This document shows positions 36,933 through 45,084 of a DNA stretch of 57,421 nt, piece by piece. Origin of the DNA: Lachnospiraceae bacterium. Lineage in GTDB: Bacteria; Bacillota; Clostridia; Lachnospirales; Lachnospiraceae. Under the pieces are notes generated by a model that saw nothing but the letters and a program-made list of their open reading frames with translations, was not told the origin of the DNA and did not search any database. Position 1 is the first letter of the stretch. Each line of letters begins with the position of its first letter. The position numbers and the translations under genes were made by a program. Where the stretch lies: the NCBI GenBank assembly GCA_022774505.1, contig JALFLW010000034.1:1-57421 (forward strand), given 5' to 3'.

Positions 36933-37374
36933 ATGAAGTAATAATACTTCCATCTGCGATTCTGGACACCCACATGGACATTCCCGGTCCATGATTTCCA
37001 AAGGGACGTGTATGAAATCCAAAACGCTCATAAAAGCTTTCTCTCTCATATGCCGCCATCAAACTGACCATTACAGTCTCATCATCATTGACATCCCTCT
37101 TAATATACTCTAAAAGCTTGTCGATCAACATTGTACCAATATGCTCACCCTGACAGTCCGGTCGGACAATAACGTCCGTAATAAAATAGGTATAACCGCC
37201 ATCACTGACGATACGGGCCATTCCAACCGGTTTTCCCTCTCGTCTGGCAATTAATTTGTAAAACGAATTATTTAATGCCTTCTGAGCCCTTTTTTCTTTC
37301 ACGGTGATCCAGTTCACACTGTGACGAAGTTCATTGTACTCTTCCACCGTAATTTCTTCTGTATATGTAAGCAT
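36931..37374 (-). CDS. GNAT-family N-acetyltransferase
   Basis: This ~147-residue GCN5-type acetyltransferase has YFITDVIVRPDCQGEHIGTM as beta4-helix3, where Q-x-x-x-G-T is the acetyl-CoA pyrophosphate loop in slightly relaxed form. The C-terminal part is FYERFGFHTRPFG. AAAGGA precedes the ATG at 37374 by seven bases; the TTG two codons earlier is an alternative. It follows the chemoreceptor gene by 14 bases and is probably co-transcribed with it. The substrate is unknown. Confidence 0.85.
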   Translation of the reverse strand: MLTYTEEITVEEYNELRHSVNWITVKEKRAQKALNNSFYKLIARREGKPVGMARIVSDGGYTYFITDVIVRPDCQGEHIGTMLIDKLLEYIKRDVNDDETVMVSLMAAYERESFYERFGFHTRPFGNHGPGMSMWVSRIADGSIITS

Positions 37375-37388
37375 ATTCAAGTCCTTTC

Positions 37389-39167
37389 TCAGCCCTCTAT
37401 AGCATCATGAATCTTTTCTTTTATCCTGCCCTTTTCCAGACGGAAGAATGAGATATCCTCCTCCAGAGATTTTGACAGATCCTGAAGCTGCTGTGCTGAT
37501 TCTGCAAGAAGATTGATCGTTGCATTTAATTCCTGCATAGATGCTGTCGTTTCTTCTGTTGATGCTGCATTTTCCTCAGAGATTGCTGACAGATTTGTGA
37601 TAACCTCCGCCACATTAGTACGAGCCGTATTGCAATTTTCTGTCTGCTGGCGGATCATTCCTGCTGCCATGGCAGCACCGCTGATTCCCTCTCCTACTTC
37701 CATAAACTGTTTTCTCGTTGCCTGCAGTTTTTCCTGCTGCTCATTCATGATTTTCTGAACTTCTTCCATAATATGAACGGAATTTTCAGAATCCTTCAAA
37801 AGCTCTCCAATAATATCGGCAATACTTCCTGCTGATTCGTTACTCTGCTCTGCCAGCTTCTGGATCTGTCCGGCAACAACAGCAAAGCCTCGTCCCTGCT
37901 CTCCGGCACGTGCCGCCTCAATGGAAGCATTTAATGACAGCAGATTCGTTTCCTCTGCAATGGATGTGATCAGATCAACTGCTGCACGGATCTTCATGGC
38001 AGACTCATTAGTGGCATTTACCTGACTGGCAATATGCTTCACTGCCTCCATGCTCTTATCATTTGATTCCGTCAGATCACGAATGATCTCAATAGACCTG
38101 TCACTGGAACTTTTAATCTCCTGAGTTCCTTTATCTAATTGTGCTACATTATCAACGATATGATCGATCAACTGTCCCATCGTGTCAACTTCATGAGAGG
38201 CTCTTTCAATCTCATCCGCCTGAGATACTGCCCCCTGGGAAATCTCTTCGATCGCTTTTCCAATGTCATCTGCTGTAGAATTTGTCTGTGTTGCCATATT
38301 GCTCAGATCTGTACCTGATTTTAAAAGCTGCTCAGAAGAACTGCGGATATGGTTCACGACCTCCAGCAATTGATTCAAAAGTACTGCCACACCTTTTGCC
38401 ATGTCACCAAGCTCATCACTTCTGCGCATCGCCTTTGACTCTATCGCCACAGTCAGATCACCATTGGACAATCCCTCCACAGCCTTTTCTGCTGACCGGA
38501 TCCCCAGCGTAATCCCCTGTGTCAGGATAATTATGAAAACTCCTGCGATCAGTACCATGATCAATTCAACCACTGCGATCGTCACTATACGCTCACTGAT
38601 CATTGCCTGTACTTCTTTGACCGGTTTTCCGGCAAATGCCATACCGATGATCTTGTCATTTGAATCCGTTAACGGTTCATAGCAGGCATAATAATCCTCC
38701 CCATCAATCGCAAAATCATACTTTTCAACCGTCTTTCCATTCTGCAGTACAGCTTTTACGATACTATCATCCGCTTTTGTACCAACAATGCGATTTCCTG
38801 ACTTATCCGTCAAAGTCGTTGCCATACGGGTATCTCCATAAAAAAATGTCACATGCATGCCTGTTCCTTCGCAAAAATTATCAATGAACTCTGTATTGTC
38901 AGTAATGTTAAAGCTTCCTTTCATAAGCTTATCTCCACTGACAGAATAAGCATCATCATTAACCGCATTATAGACCTGCTCCAGAGAATGTGCCTCTGCT
39001 TTAAGTGCATACATCATCTCCTGCCGCATTCCCTCTGACATATTTCTCGCTGCCACACCCCCCACGATCACTGCCATGAGAATGATCGGAAGCAAAGCAA
39101 CCAGCATAATCTTTAACCGTAACCTGCTGCCTCCTTTTTTGCCTGTTTTTCTTTTTTTTCCTGCCAT
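37389..39167 (-). CDS. Methyl-accepting chemotaxis protein
   Basis: This 592-residue chemoreceptor has a basic N-terminus and TM1 (~17-40). An extracellular single-Cache-type sensor (~45-195, [30 protein letters not shown]) follows. TM2 (~200-226) and a HAMP domain come next. The long signalling coiled coil has the conserved hairpin tip [28 protein letters not shown]. Its presence implies chemotaxis and probably flagella. The start MAGKKR has AGGAGG six bases upstream; the 26-residue extension lacks a site. TTGGAC-N18-TATAAT (39216-39245) is a plausible promoter. The gene is divergent from sipL. Confidence 0.95.
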   Translation of the reverse strand: MAGKKRKTGKKGGSRLRLKIMLVALLPIILMAVIVGGVAARNMSEGMRQEMMYALKAEAHSLEQVYNAVNDDAYSVSGDKLMKGSFNITDNTEFIDNFCEGTGMHVTFFYGDTRMATTLTDKSGNRIVGTKADDSIVKAVLQNGKTVEKYDFAIDGEDYYACYEPLTDSNDKIIGMAFAGKPVKEVQAMISERIVTIAVVELIMVLIAGVFIIILTQGITLGIRSAEKAVEGLSNGDLTVAIESKAMRRSDELGDMAKGVAVLLNQLLEVVNHIRSSSEQLLKSGTDLSNMATQTNSTADDIGKAIEEISQGAVSQADEIERASHEVDTMGQLIDHIVDNVAQLDKGTQEIKSSSDRSIEIIRDLTESNDKSMEAVKHIASQVNATNESAMKIRAAVDLITSIAEETNLLSLNASIEAARAGEQGRGFAVVAGQIQKLAEQSNESAGSIADIIGELLKDSENSVHIMEEVQKIMNEQQEKLQATRKQFMEVGEGISGAAMAAGMIRQQTENCNTARTNVAEVITNLSAISEENAASTEETTASMQELNATINLLAESAQQLQDLSKSLEEDISFFRLEKGRIKEKIHDAIEG

Positions 39168-39215
39168 AATTAACCTCCTAAGAAATCGTTTCTTTTCGAA
39201 CACATATATAATATC

Positions 39216-39245
39216 ATTATAAATCAGATACTTATATCTGTCCAA
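39216..39245 (-). promoter_or_regulatory. Candidate promoter of the MCP-GNAT operon
   Basis: On the minus strand, TTGGAC (39240-39245), an 18-base spacer and TATAAT (39216-39221) are seen. A CAGATA/TATCTG inverted repeat lies in the spacer region. Confidence 0.45.
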
Positions 39246-39337
39246 TATTTTTGCCCTTTTTTTTGCATATCAGAGCACTTTATTTCATATATTTAAACCA
39301 TACGGGACAATATATTACATTAAACGGAGGATTTCCC

Positions 39338-40939
39338 ATGAAACTTTTAACAGAAACCATGAATACGAATATGATAAAATGTCACGGAAACATCCAGATC
39401 ACTCTGGAGGATGATATTAATGTGCCTGATACCAAGCCTGATATTGACGCTGTCATCAAAGAGCACAGCTGTCTGGAAGTAACTGATATAAAGTGTGAAC
39501 AGGACAAATGTATCCTAAAAGGTCAGCTTCTTTTTACCCTGCTTTATAGCAGCCGGGATGATATCCGTCCCATACACAGCATGGATGGAAAACTGCCTTT
39601 TGAAGAAACAATACATCTGGATGGATTACAGAATACAGATGATGTATTTTGCAACTCTGACTTAGAGGACTGTCAGATACAATTGATCCATTCCCGCAAG
39701 ATAAGTGTACGGGCTATCGCCGGTTTTCAATGTATTGCCGAACAGGAAACTGCCTATGCTGCCGGTATCGATATCCTATCCGATGATGCTGCCCGAACAG
39801 GCATGGAGTCTGTACCTTCAACAGGTCTTCATAAATGCTTCGATACGGTCACATACACGCGTTCCACTCCCCGCCAGCGGGATATTCTCCGTATCAAAGA
39901 CGAACTTACACTTCCTAAAGGAAAACCTGATATTGATACAGTCCTATATTATGAACTCACTCCACGAAATCTTCAGACACGTCTTCTGGAGGATAACATC
40001 CGTGTCACAGGGGATCTACATGTATTTTTGCTCTATGTACCTTCCGATGAAGAGAGGCGGACAGAATGTCTCGAAACGGAAACCTCTATCGACAGCATTA
40101 TTCCATGTTCGCAGTGCAGCGAACAGATGATCCCGGATATTGTTTTCCAGCCCCAATGCAGTCTTCTTGAAGCAAAGGCAGACGAAGACGGAGAACAAAG
40201 AATCCTGGAGATCGACCTTTCGATGAATGTAACAATGAAATTTTATGAAGATGTGCAGCTTCAGATTTTAAAAGACGCTTATTCCACGGCCTGCGAACTC
40301 TCTCTGATAAAGAAGCCTGCAGATTTTGAACAGCTCCTGCTCAAAACACAAAATGTTGTCCGTGTATCAGAGCAGATCAAAACAGATGACAAACAGGAAC
40401 AGATCCTGCAGATCTGTACAGCTTCCGGCAAAGTGCAGATTGATGAGCAGGATATCGTGGAAAATGGTATTTCGCTGGAAGGTGTTGTAGAGCTGGATAT
40501 TCTATATATTACAGAAAATGATGAAAAACCGCTGGAATGTCTAAAGGGCATGATCCCATTCCAACACTTTATGGAGGTAAAAGATATCTCGCCTCAGGAT
40601 CACTACCTCCTGCAGACGGATATCAGTCAGATCAGCGTTATCATGCTGGATTCCACTGAGATCGAGGCAAAAGTGGTGATCAACATCAGCACTCTTGTAT
40701 TCTCTGCCTCCAGCAAAAATGTGGTAGATACGATCAAAGAAGAGCCACAGGATCTTGAACGGCTTCAAAAAATGCCCGGTATTGTCGGCTTTATTGCCGG
40801 TGAAAAAAGCAGTCTGTGGGAAATCGCCAAAGAGTATCAGACTTCACCGGAAAGTATTATGGAACTGAACGGACTGACTTCCGATGAAATCCATCCCGGT
40901 GACCGTCTGCTTCTCGCCAAACAGGTAGACGGTCTGTAA
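39338..40939 (+). CDS. sipL: SPOCS (DUF3794) plus LysM protein, SipL-like
   Basis: The 533 residues carry repeated DUF3794/SPOCS units. The first opens with the diagnostic DDINVPDTKPDIDAVI, repeated later as LTLPKGKPDIDTVLYY. The protein ends in one LysM domain (AGEKSSLWEIAKEYQTSPES, then MELNGLTSDEIHPGDRLLL). In Clostridioides difficile a protein with this architecture, SipL, binds SpoIVA and is needed to encase the forespore in coat, so the same job is inferred. The start follows CGGAGG; the 29-residue extension has no ribosome site. No convincing sporulation promoter was found. Confidence 0.87.
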   Translation: MKLLTETMNTNMIKCHGNIQITLEDDINVPDTKPDIDAVIKEHSCLEVTDIKCEQDKCILKGQLLFTLLYSSRDDIRPIHSMDGKLPFEETIHLDGLQNTDDVFCNSDLEDCQIQLIHSRKISVRAIAGFQCIAEQETAYAAGIDILSDDAARTGMESVPSTGLHKCFDTVTYTRSTPRQRDILRIKDELTLPKGKPDIDTVLYYELTPRNLQTRLLEDNIRVTGDLHVFLLYVPSDEERRTECLETETSIDSIIPCSQCSEQMIPDIVFQPQCSLLEAKADEDGEQRILEIDLSMNVTMKFYEDVQLQILKDAYSTACELSLIKKPADFEQLLLKTQNVVRVSEQIKTDDKQEQILQICTASGKVQIDEQDIVENGISLEGVVELDILYITENDEKPLECLKGMIPFQHFMEVKDISPQDHYLLQTDISQISVIMLDSTEIEAKVVINISTLVFSASSKNVVDTIKEEPQDLERLQKMPGIVGFIAGEKSSLWEIAKEYQTSPESIMELNGLTSDEIHPGDRLLLAKQVDGL

Positions 40940-41068
40940 ATCTTACGAGCATTTTACTATATAGATCAAGGTGTCAAAGATCCTTATTTATCAGGGTTGA
41001 AAACGGGTTCTTATCAACACATTTTATCCTATAGCTCTCCTTTTTGATACTTTAATCCTATATACAAT

Positions 41069-41110
41069 AAAACACAGTGACAATGTCATCTTCATTATCA
41101 CTGTGTTTTT
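41069..41110. terminator. Bidirectional terminator between sipL and ilvE
   Basis: The arms AAAACACAGTGA and TCACTGTGTTTT(T) have T-runs on both strands. They lie between the convergent stop codons. Confidence 0.85.
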
Positions 41111-41171
41111 ATTTATTATATATCGATATGATTATGCCTATTTTACCAGACAGACTTTCGACCTGCCAAAA

Positions 41172-42197
41172 TTACTCAATCACCTTGATCCAGCCCTCTG
41201 GTGCTTCAATACGACCCATCTGGATTCCTGTCAGCGTATCATAAAGTTTCTTGATCGTTGGTCCCATTTCATCCATTCCACTTGGGAAACAGATCTCCTT
41301 GCCATGGTCATTGATCTTGCCGACCGGAGAGATAACTGCTGCTGTACCACAAAGTCCACACTCAGCGAAATCCTTAACTTCATCGAAGAATACTTCTCTC
41401 TCCTCAACCTCAAGACCAAGATACTCTTTAGCAACCACAAGAAGAGAACGACGTGTGATAGATGGAAGGATACTGTTTGACTTTGGCGTAACTACCTTAT
41501 TATCCTTTGTAACAAACAGGAAGTTCGCTCCACCAGTCTCCTCAACCTTTGTCCTGGTCGCTGCATCCAGATACATATTCTCATCAAAACCCTTCTGATG
41601 TGCATCTACGATTGCATGAAGACTCATCGCATAATTCAATCCGGCCTTGATATGACCTGTTCCATGAGGTGCTGCACGGTCAAAATCACATACACGGATC
41701 GTAATCGGCTTTGCACCGCCCTTGAAGTATGGACCAACCGGTGTAGTAAATACACGGAACTGATACTCGTCTGCAGGTTTAACACCAATAACCGGATTGG
41801 TACCAAACATATATGGACGTATGTAAAGTGTAGCTCCTGAACCATAAGGTGGTACATAATCTATATTTGCTTTCACTGTTTCAACAACAGCATCTACAAA
41901 ACGCTCTTTCGGAAATACAGGCATCTCCAGTCTCTGTGCGGACTGCTCCATACGCTCTGCATTCAGATCCGGACGGAAACATACTACATGACCATCCTCT
42001 GTCGTATAAGCCTTTAATCCCTCAAATGCTGTCTGGGCATACTGAAGAACACCTGCACACTCACTGATCGTGACAGTATCATCTGCTGTCAATGTACCAT
42101 CATCCCATGCGCCATCCTTAAAATTAGACACAAATCTCTTGTCTGTTTTTACATAACCAAATCCCAGATTATGCCAATCAATATCCTTCTTTGCCAT
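41172..42197 (-). CDS. ilvE: Branched-chain amino acid aminotransferase
   Basis: This PLP-dependent fold-type IV enzyme transfers the amino group between Val/Leu/Ile and their 2-oxo acids. The 341 residues fit the long (type II) branch. Visible are ECAGVLQYAQTAFEGLKAY, the PLP-binding lysine in GHIKAGLNYA, the EETGGANFLFV cofactor loop, and a C-terminal CGLCGTAAVISPV motif. The start MAKKDI follows GGAGG. The gene has its own consensus promoter (42257-42285) and an 8-bp inverted repeat in the leader, so it is probably separate from rpiB, whose stop is ~100 bases upstream. Confidence 0.95.
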   Translation of the reverse strand: MAKKDIDWHNLGFGYVKTDKRFVSNFKDGAWDDGTLTADDTVTISECAGVLQYAQTAFEGLKAYTTEDGHVVCFRPDLNAERMEQSAQRLEMPVFPKERFVDAVVETVKANIDYVPPYGSGATLYIRPYMFGTNPVIGVKPADEYQFRVFTTPVGPYFKGGAKPITIRVCDFDRAAPHGTGHIKAGLNYAMSLHAIVDAHQKGFDENMYLDAATRTKVEETGGANFLFVTKDNKVVTPKSNSILPSITRRSLLVVAKEYLGLEVEEREVFFDEVKDFAECGLCGTAAVISPVGKINDHGKEICFPSGMDEMGPTIKKLYDTLTGIQMGRIEAPEGWIKVIE

Positions 42198-42214
42198 AAC
42201 TATTCCTCCATTCT

Positions 42215-42237
42215 GTATACATTCCATGCATGTATAC
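42215..42237. repeat. Inverted repeat in the ilvE leader
   Basis: The perfect arms GTATACAT (42215-42222) and ATGTATAC (42230-42237), with seven bases between, lie between the promoter and the ribosome site. They are an operator or leader-hairpin candidate. Confidence 0.45.
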
Positions 42238-42256
42238 GATTGATTCACTGAATCCA

Positions 42257-42285
42257 ATTTTAATACTTGCTATCAATAGTGTCAA
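42257..42285 (-). promoter_or_regulatory. SigA promoter of ilvE
   Basis: On the minus strand, consensus TTGACA (42280-42285), a 17-base spacer and TAAAAT (42257-42262) lie just past the rpiB stop. Confidence 0.78.
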
Positions 42286-42296
42286 GAGAAAGATTT

Positions 42297-42728
42297 TCAC
42301 GATTCTTCCAGTTGATCAATTCTATTTTGGTGACGCTGTGCATTAGAAAATTCTGTATTCAGGAAAGTATCCACAATCATTAATGCAAGTCCCGGTCCAA
42401 CCACTCTGGCTCCCATCGCAAGCATATTTGCATCGTTATGCTCTCTGGTAGCCTTTGCACTAAAGACATCATGACAAAGTGCTGCCCGGATTCCCTTCAC
42501 CTTATTGGCTGCTATCGAAATCCCAATGCCTGTCCCACAGATCAATATTCCCTTATCACATTCCCCGGAAGCTACCGCCTGTGCCGCTTTCTTTCCATAT
42601 ACCGGATAATCGCAAGGAGTTTCATCATAACAGCCATAGTCCTTATAAGCGATTCCCTTCTCTTCCAGATATTTTATGATTTCCTGCTTCAGACCATATC
42701 CTCCATGGTCACTTCCCAATGCGATCAT
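42297..42728 (-). CDS. rpiB: Ribose-5-phosphate isomerase B
   Basis: RpiB interconverts ribose 5-phosphate and ribulose 5-phosphate in the pentose phosphate pathway. The 143-residue LacA/RpiB fold shows the phosphate-binding GSDHGG at the N-terminus, and the catalytic-Cys loop GILICGTGIGISIAANK. CDYPVYG and HNDANMLAMGARVVG are also present. Its ATG overlaps the upstream phosphatase stop by four bases (ATGA), so the two are translationally coupled. The tsaC-ywlE-rpiB order matches the Bacillus ywlC-ywlE-ywlF neighbourhood. Confidence 0.95.
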   Translation of the reverse strand: MIALGSDHGGYGLKQEIIKYLEEKGIAYKDYGCYDETPCDYPVYGKKAAQAVASGECDKGILICGTGIGISIAANKVKGIRAALCHDVFSAKATREHNDANMLAMGARVVGPGLALMIVDTFLNTEFSNAQRHQNRIDQLEES

Positions 42729-43240
42729 TCGTTATTTCCTCCCTCATCTTTGATTTCCTTTGAAATAATATCTATTGCCTTACGAATACGTCTTGCAATA
42801 TCGTGATAACACAGATCATACTCATGCTCCTCTCCCCCATAGGGATCTGTAATGTCTGTGTCCTCCCCGACAAATTCTCCCAGTGTATACACTTCCCCGC
42901 CTTGATATTTTTCCAGATAAGCTACCTTTTCACTAAATGTCATGGTCAGAATAAGTGTATCCTCATCAATGTCATATTGTTCGAGCTGTACAGAATTTTC
43001 ATGAGAACACGGCTTAAGCTCATGCTGGCTCAATGACACATTTACCTTCGGACTGATAGGTTCTGAAAAAAGAACAACTAAACCTCTGGAACAACACGGT
43101 GGAAATGATGTTAGATTTCTGCCTTCCTGCTGCTCCTCCGTCCTTAACTGCTCCGTAAATTGACGGTACATTGCCTCCGCCACCGGGCTAAGGTAGGTAT
43201 TTCCTGTACATACAAATATAATCTTTGAATATATCTTCAA
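42725..43240 (-). CDS. YwlE-like phosphatase with degenerate P-loop
   Basis: This 171-residue low-molecular-weight phosphatase fold belongs to the YwlE (protein-arginine phosphatase) group, judged by its CTGNT P-loop and its place between tsaC and rpiB. The Thr15 that marks arginine phosphatases is kept, as is nucleophile Cys11 and a DPYGG general-acid loop. However, the motif reads C-T-G-N-T-Y-L-S where active enzymes have C-x5-R-S: Leu17 replaces the P-loop arginine and Tyr16 replaces Cys. Both changes are single-base (TGC to TAC, CGT to CTT if the usual codons were ancestral). It also has an extra ~15 residues after helix 1 (EQLRTEEQQEG). It may be inactive, binding-only or decaying; the frame is intact. 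Confidence 0.85.
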   Translation of the reverse strand: MKIYSKIIFVCTGNTYLSPVAEAMYRQFTEQLRTEEQQEGRNLTSFPPCCSRGLVVLFSEPISPKVNVSLSQHELKPCSHENSVQLEQYDIDEDTLILTMTFSEKVAYLEKYQGGEVYTLGEFVGEDTDITDPYGGEEHEYDLCYHDIARRIRKAIDIISKEIKDEGGNNE

Positions 43241-43256
43241 ATATCCGTACCCCTCT

Positions 43257-44312
43257 CTAAACCTTGATCACATGATATGCTGCTGCTTTCAACATACGAT
43301 TCATAATAGCCTTACCCAATCCGTCCTGTTCAAAGCTTTCCGCATAGATGTACTCTGCTCCAATGTGATCCATTTCTCTCAGTATATCATATAATCCTGC
43401 TGCAATCGACCCCTCCGTTTTACGGGATCCTATACTTTTTACATGATCACATACATAACGCATCTCTGTCTCTGCAGTCGCTATCACCGCTACGGATGAT
43501 CCTTCCTGTTTTTTCTCGCGGACGAGCCTGTTGATCTCCCGGATAACAGCCTCACTTTCTCCCTCCACGATCGTCATCTGTCCTTTCGGAGCATAGTGAC
43601 GGTATTTCATGCCGGGTGCCTTTGCTACAATATTAGGATTCATTGTTTTTGCTGTAATCGCAGGATCAACCTGTACATTATCCAGCACTCTCTCCAGCAT
43701 CTCCTTTGTAATATACCCGGGACGCAGTATTGTCGGAACATTTGTACTCATATCAACAATTGTTGATTCCAGACCGATCCCAACTGCACCACCATCCAGG
43801 ATCATATCAATCCTTCCATCGAGATCTTCCCTGACATGCTCTGCCTTCGTAGGACTTGGTCTTCCCGAAGTATTGGCACTCGGTGCCGCAATATATACTC
43901 CCGACTCTCTGATCAGGGCTCTGGCCACCGGATGACTCGGCATTCTTACTGCAACCGTTTCAAGTCCACCTGTTGTGGATTTTGGAACCTTCTCCCTCTT
44001 CTTAAAGATCATCGTTAAAGGTCCCGGCCAAAAATTCTCAGCCAGCTGTAAAGCCTCCTCAGACACATTATCTGCCACATCCCGGAGAGAATCCATGTCA
44101 GCAATATGCACGATCAACGGATTATCTGAAGGACGACCTTTTGCCATATAAATCTTTGCCGACGCCTCCTGCCGTAATGCATCTCCTCCCAAGCCGTATA
44201 CCGTCTCTGTCGGAAATGCCACCAGACCTCCCTTTTGTAATATACTGCATGCCTCCTGCAGTTCCTCATCCCGAAAATTCTCCGGGTCAATCCTTTGTAT
44301 TATGGTATTCAT
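43257..44312 (-). CDS. tsaC: Threonylcarbamoyl-AMP synthase, Sua5 type
   Basis: This enzyme makes L-threonylcarbamoyl-AMP from threonine, bicarbonate and ATP, the first step of t6A37 formation in ANN-decoding tRNAs. The 351 residues comprise the YrdC/TsaC catalytic domain (1-~205; FPTETVYGLGGDA, KGRPSDNPLIVHI, APSANTSGRPSPT, GGAVGIGLESTIVD) and the C-terminal Sua5 domain (~225-351), so it is the two-domain Sua5/YwlC form. The start is one base after the cwlD stop. It is part of the compact GH18-cwlD-sua5-ywlE-rpiB cluster. Confidence 0.95.
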   Translation of the reverse strand: MNTIIQRIDPENFRDEELQEACSILQKGGLVAFPTETVYGLGGDALRQEASAKIYMAKGRPSDNPLIVHIADMDSLRDVADNVSEEALQLAENFWPGPLTMIFKKREKVPKSTTGGLETVAVRMPSHPVARALIRESGVYIAAPSANTSGRPSPTKAEHVREDLDGRIDMILDGGAVGIGLESTIVDMSTNVPTILRPGYITKEMLERVLDNVQVDPAITAKTMNPNIVAKAPGMKYRHYAPKGQMTIVEGESEAVIREINRLVREKKQEGSSVAVIATAETEMRYVCDHVKSIGSRKTEGSIAAGLYDILREMDHIGAEYIYAESFEQDGLGKAIMNRMLKAAAYHVIKV

Positions 44313-44313
44313 T

Positions 44314-45018
44314 TTAGTTATGTCCTCCGCTCAAGTACTGCAATATCCCTAACGCAACCGCCCATGCCACTCTCCGCTGATAAGCCTCCTGCGTCAGAAG
44401 CTCTGCCTCCTGTGAATTTGATAAAAAGCCACATTCTGCGATGACCATGGTCCCTGTTGTATTTTTCAGCATATAATAATCACTGTTTGCCTTCGCAGTC
44501 CGATGATTTTCCGGATCCAAGCCGGATATTAATTGTTTTTGCAAAATATCAGCAAGCTCTTTTCCTTCTGAGGAAGCCGCCTGGTAAAATACCTGTGCTC
44601 CCTTAGAGCTTTCTGACGTAAAACTGTTCTGATGAATACTGACTGTCAGATCTGCTCCACTTTCATTAATCATCTGACATCTTGCATGAAGATCCGCCGT
44701 CTTTTTATTCGTATCACTTTCCTGATATAGTCCCTGGTCCTTTTCTCTAGTCAGAAGTACTTTGCAATCATTCTGCTCAAGTATTTCTTTAATCTTTAAT
44801 GAAATTGCCAGATTGATATCTTTCTCCTCTACATTATTGATCCCGATCTTTCCGGGATCATTTCCCCCATGACCCGGATCGATCACAACCGTATAGCGGC
44901 TCTTTTTTTCATCATTCTGCGTCCATGTATATACTGTTTTTCCTGCTTCTATCAAAGCTGCCGTTAATGCCAGTCCCAATATAATGATCGCAATTCCTTT
45001 GTCTATATTAATCCTCAT
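44314..45018 (-). CDS. cwlD: N-acetylmuramoyl-L-alanine amidase CwlD
   Basis: This amidase_3 enzyme of ~234 residues has one N-terminal membrane anchor or signal helix (~10-28) and the zinc site spread over VVIDPGHGG, NLAISLK.../Glu and SIHQNSF, with catalytic Glu in IAECGFLSN. Size and architecture fit CwlD, which acts with PdaA to make muramic-delta-lactam in spore cortex, needed for germination. The ATG at 45018 has GAGG nine bases upstream. The alternative ATG at 45036 has only a weak site. It lies next to a GH18 protein, which supports a spore-wall role. Confidence 0.88.
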   Translation of the reverse strand: MRINIDKGIAIIILGLALTAALIEAGKTVYTWTQNDEKKSRYTVVIDPGHGGNDPGKIGINNVEEKDINLAISLKIKEILEQNDCKVLLTREKDQGLYQESDTNKKTADLHARCQMINESGADLTVSIHQNSFTSESSKGAQVFYQAASSEGKELADILQKQLISGLDPENHRTAKANSDYYMLKNTTGTMVIAECGFLSNSQEAELLTQEAYQRRVAWAVALGILQYLSGGHN

Positions 45019-45084
45019 ATTACTCTGCCTCAGCATATTCTTTCTTTTATTTTATGAATATGCTGGGGTAGATAGAATACTATC

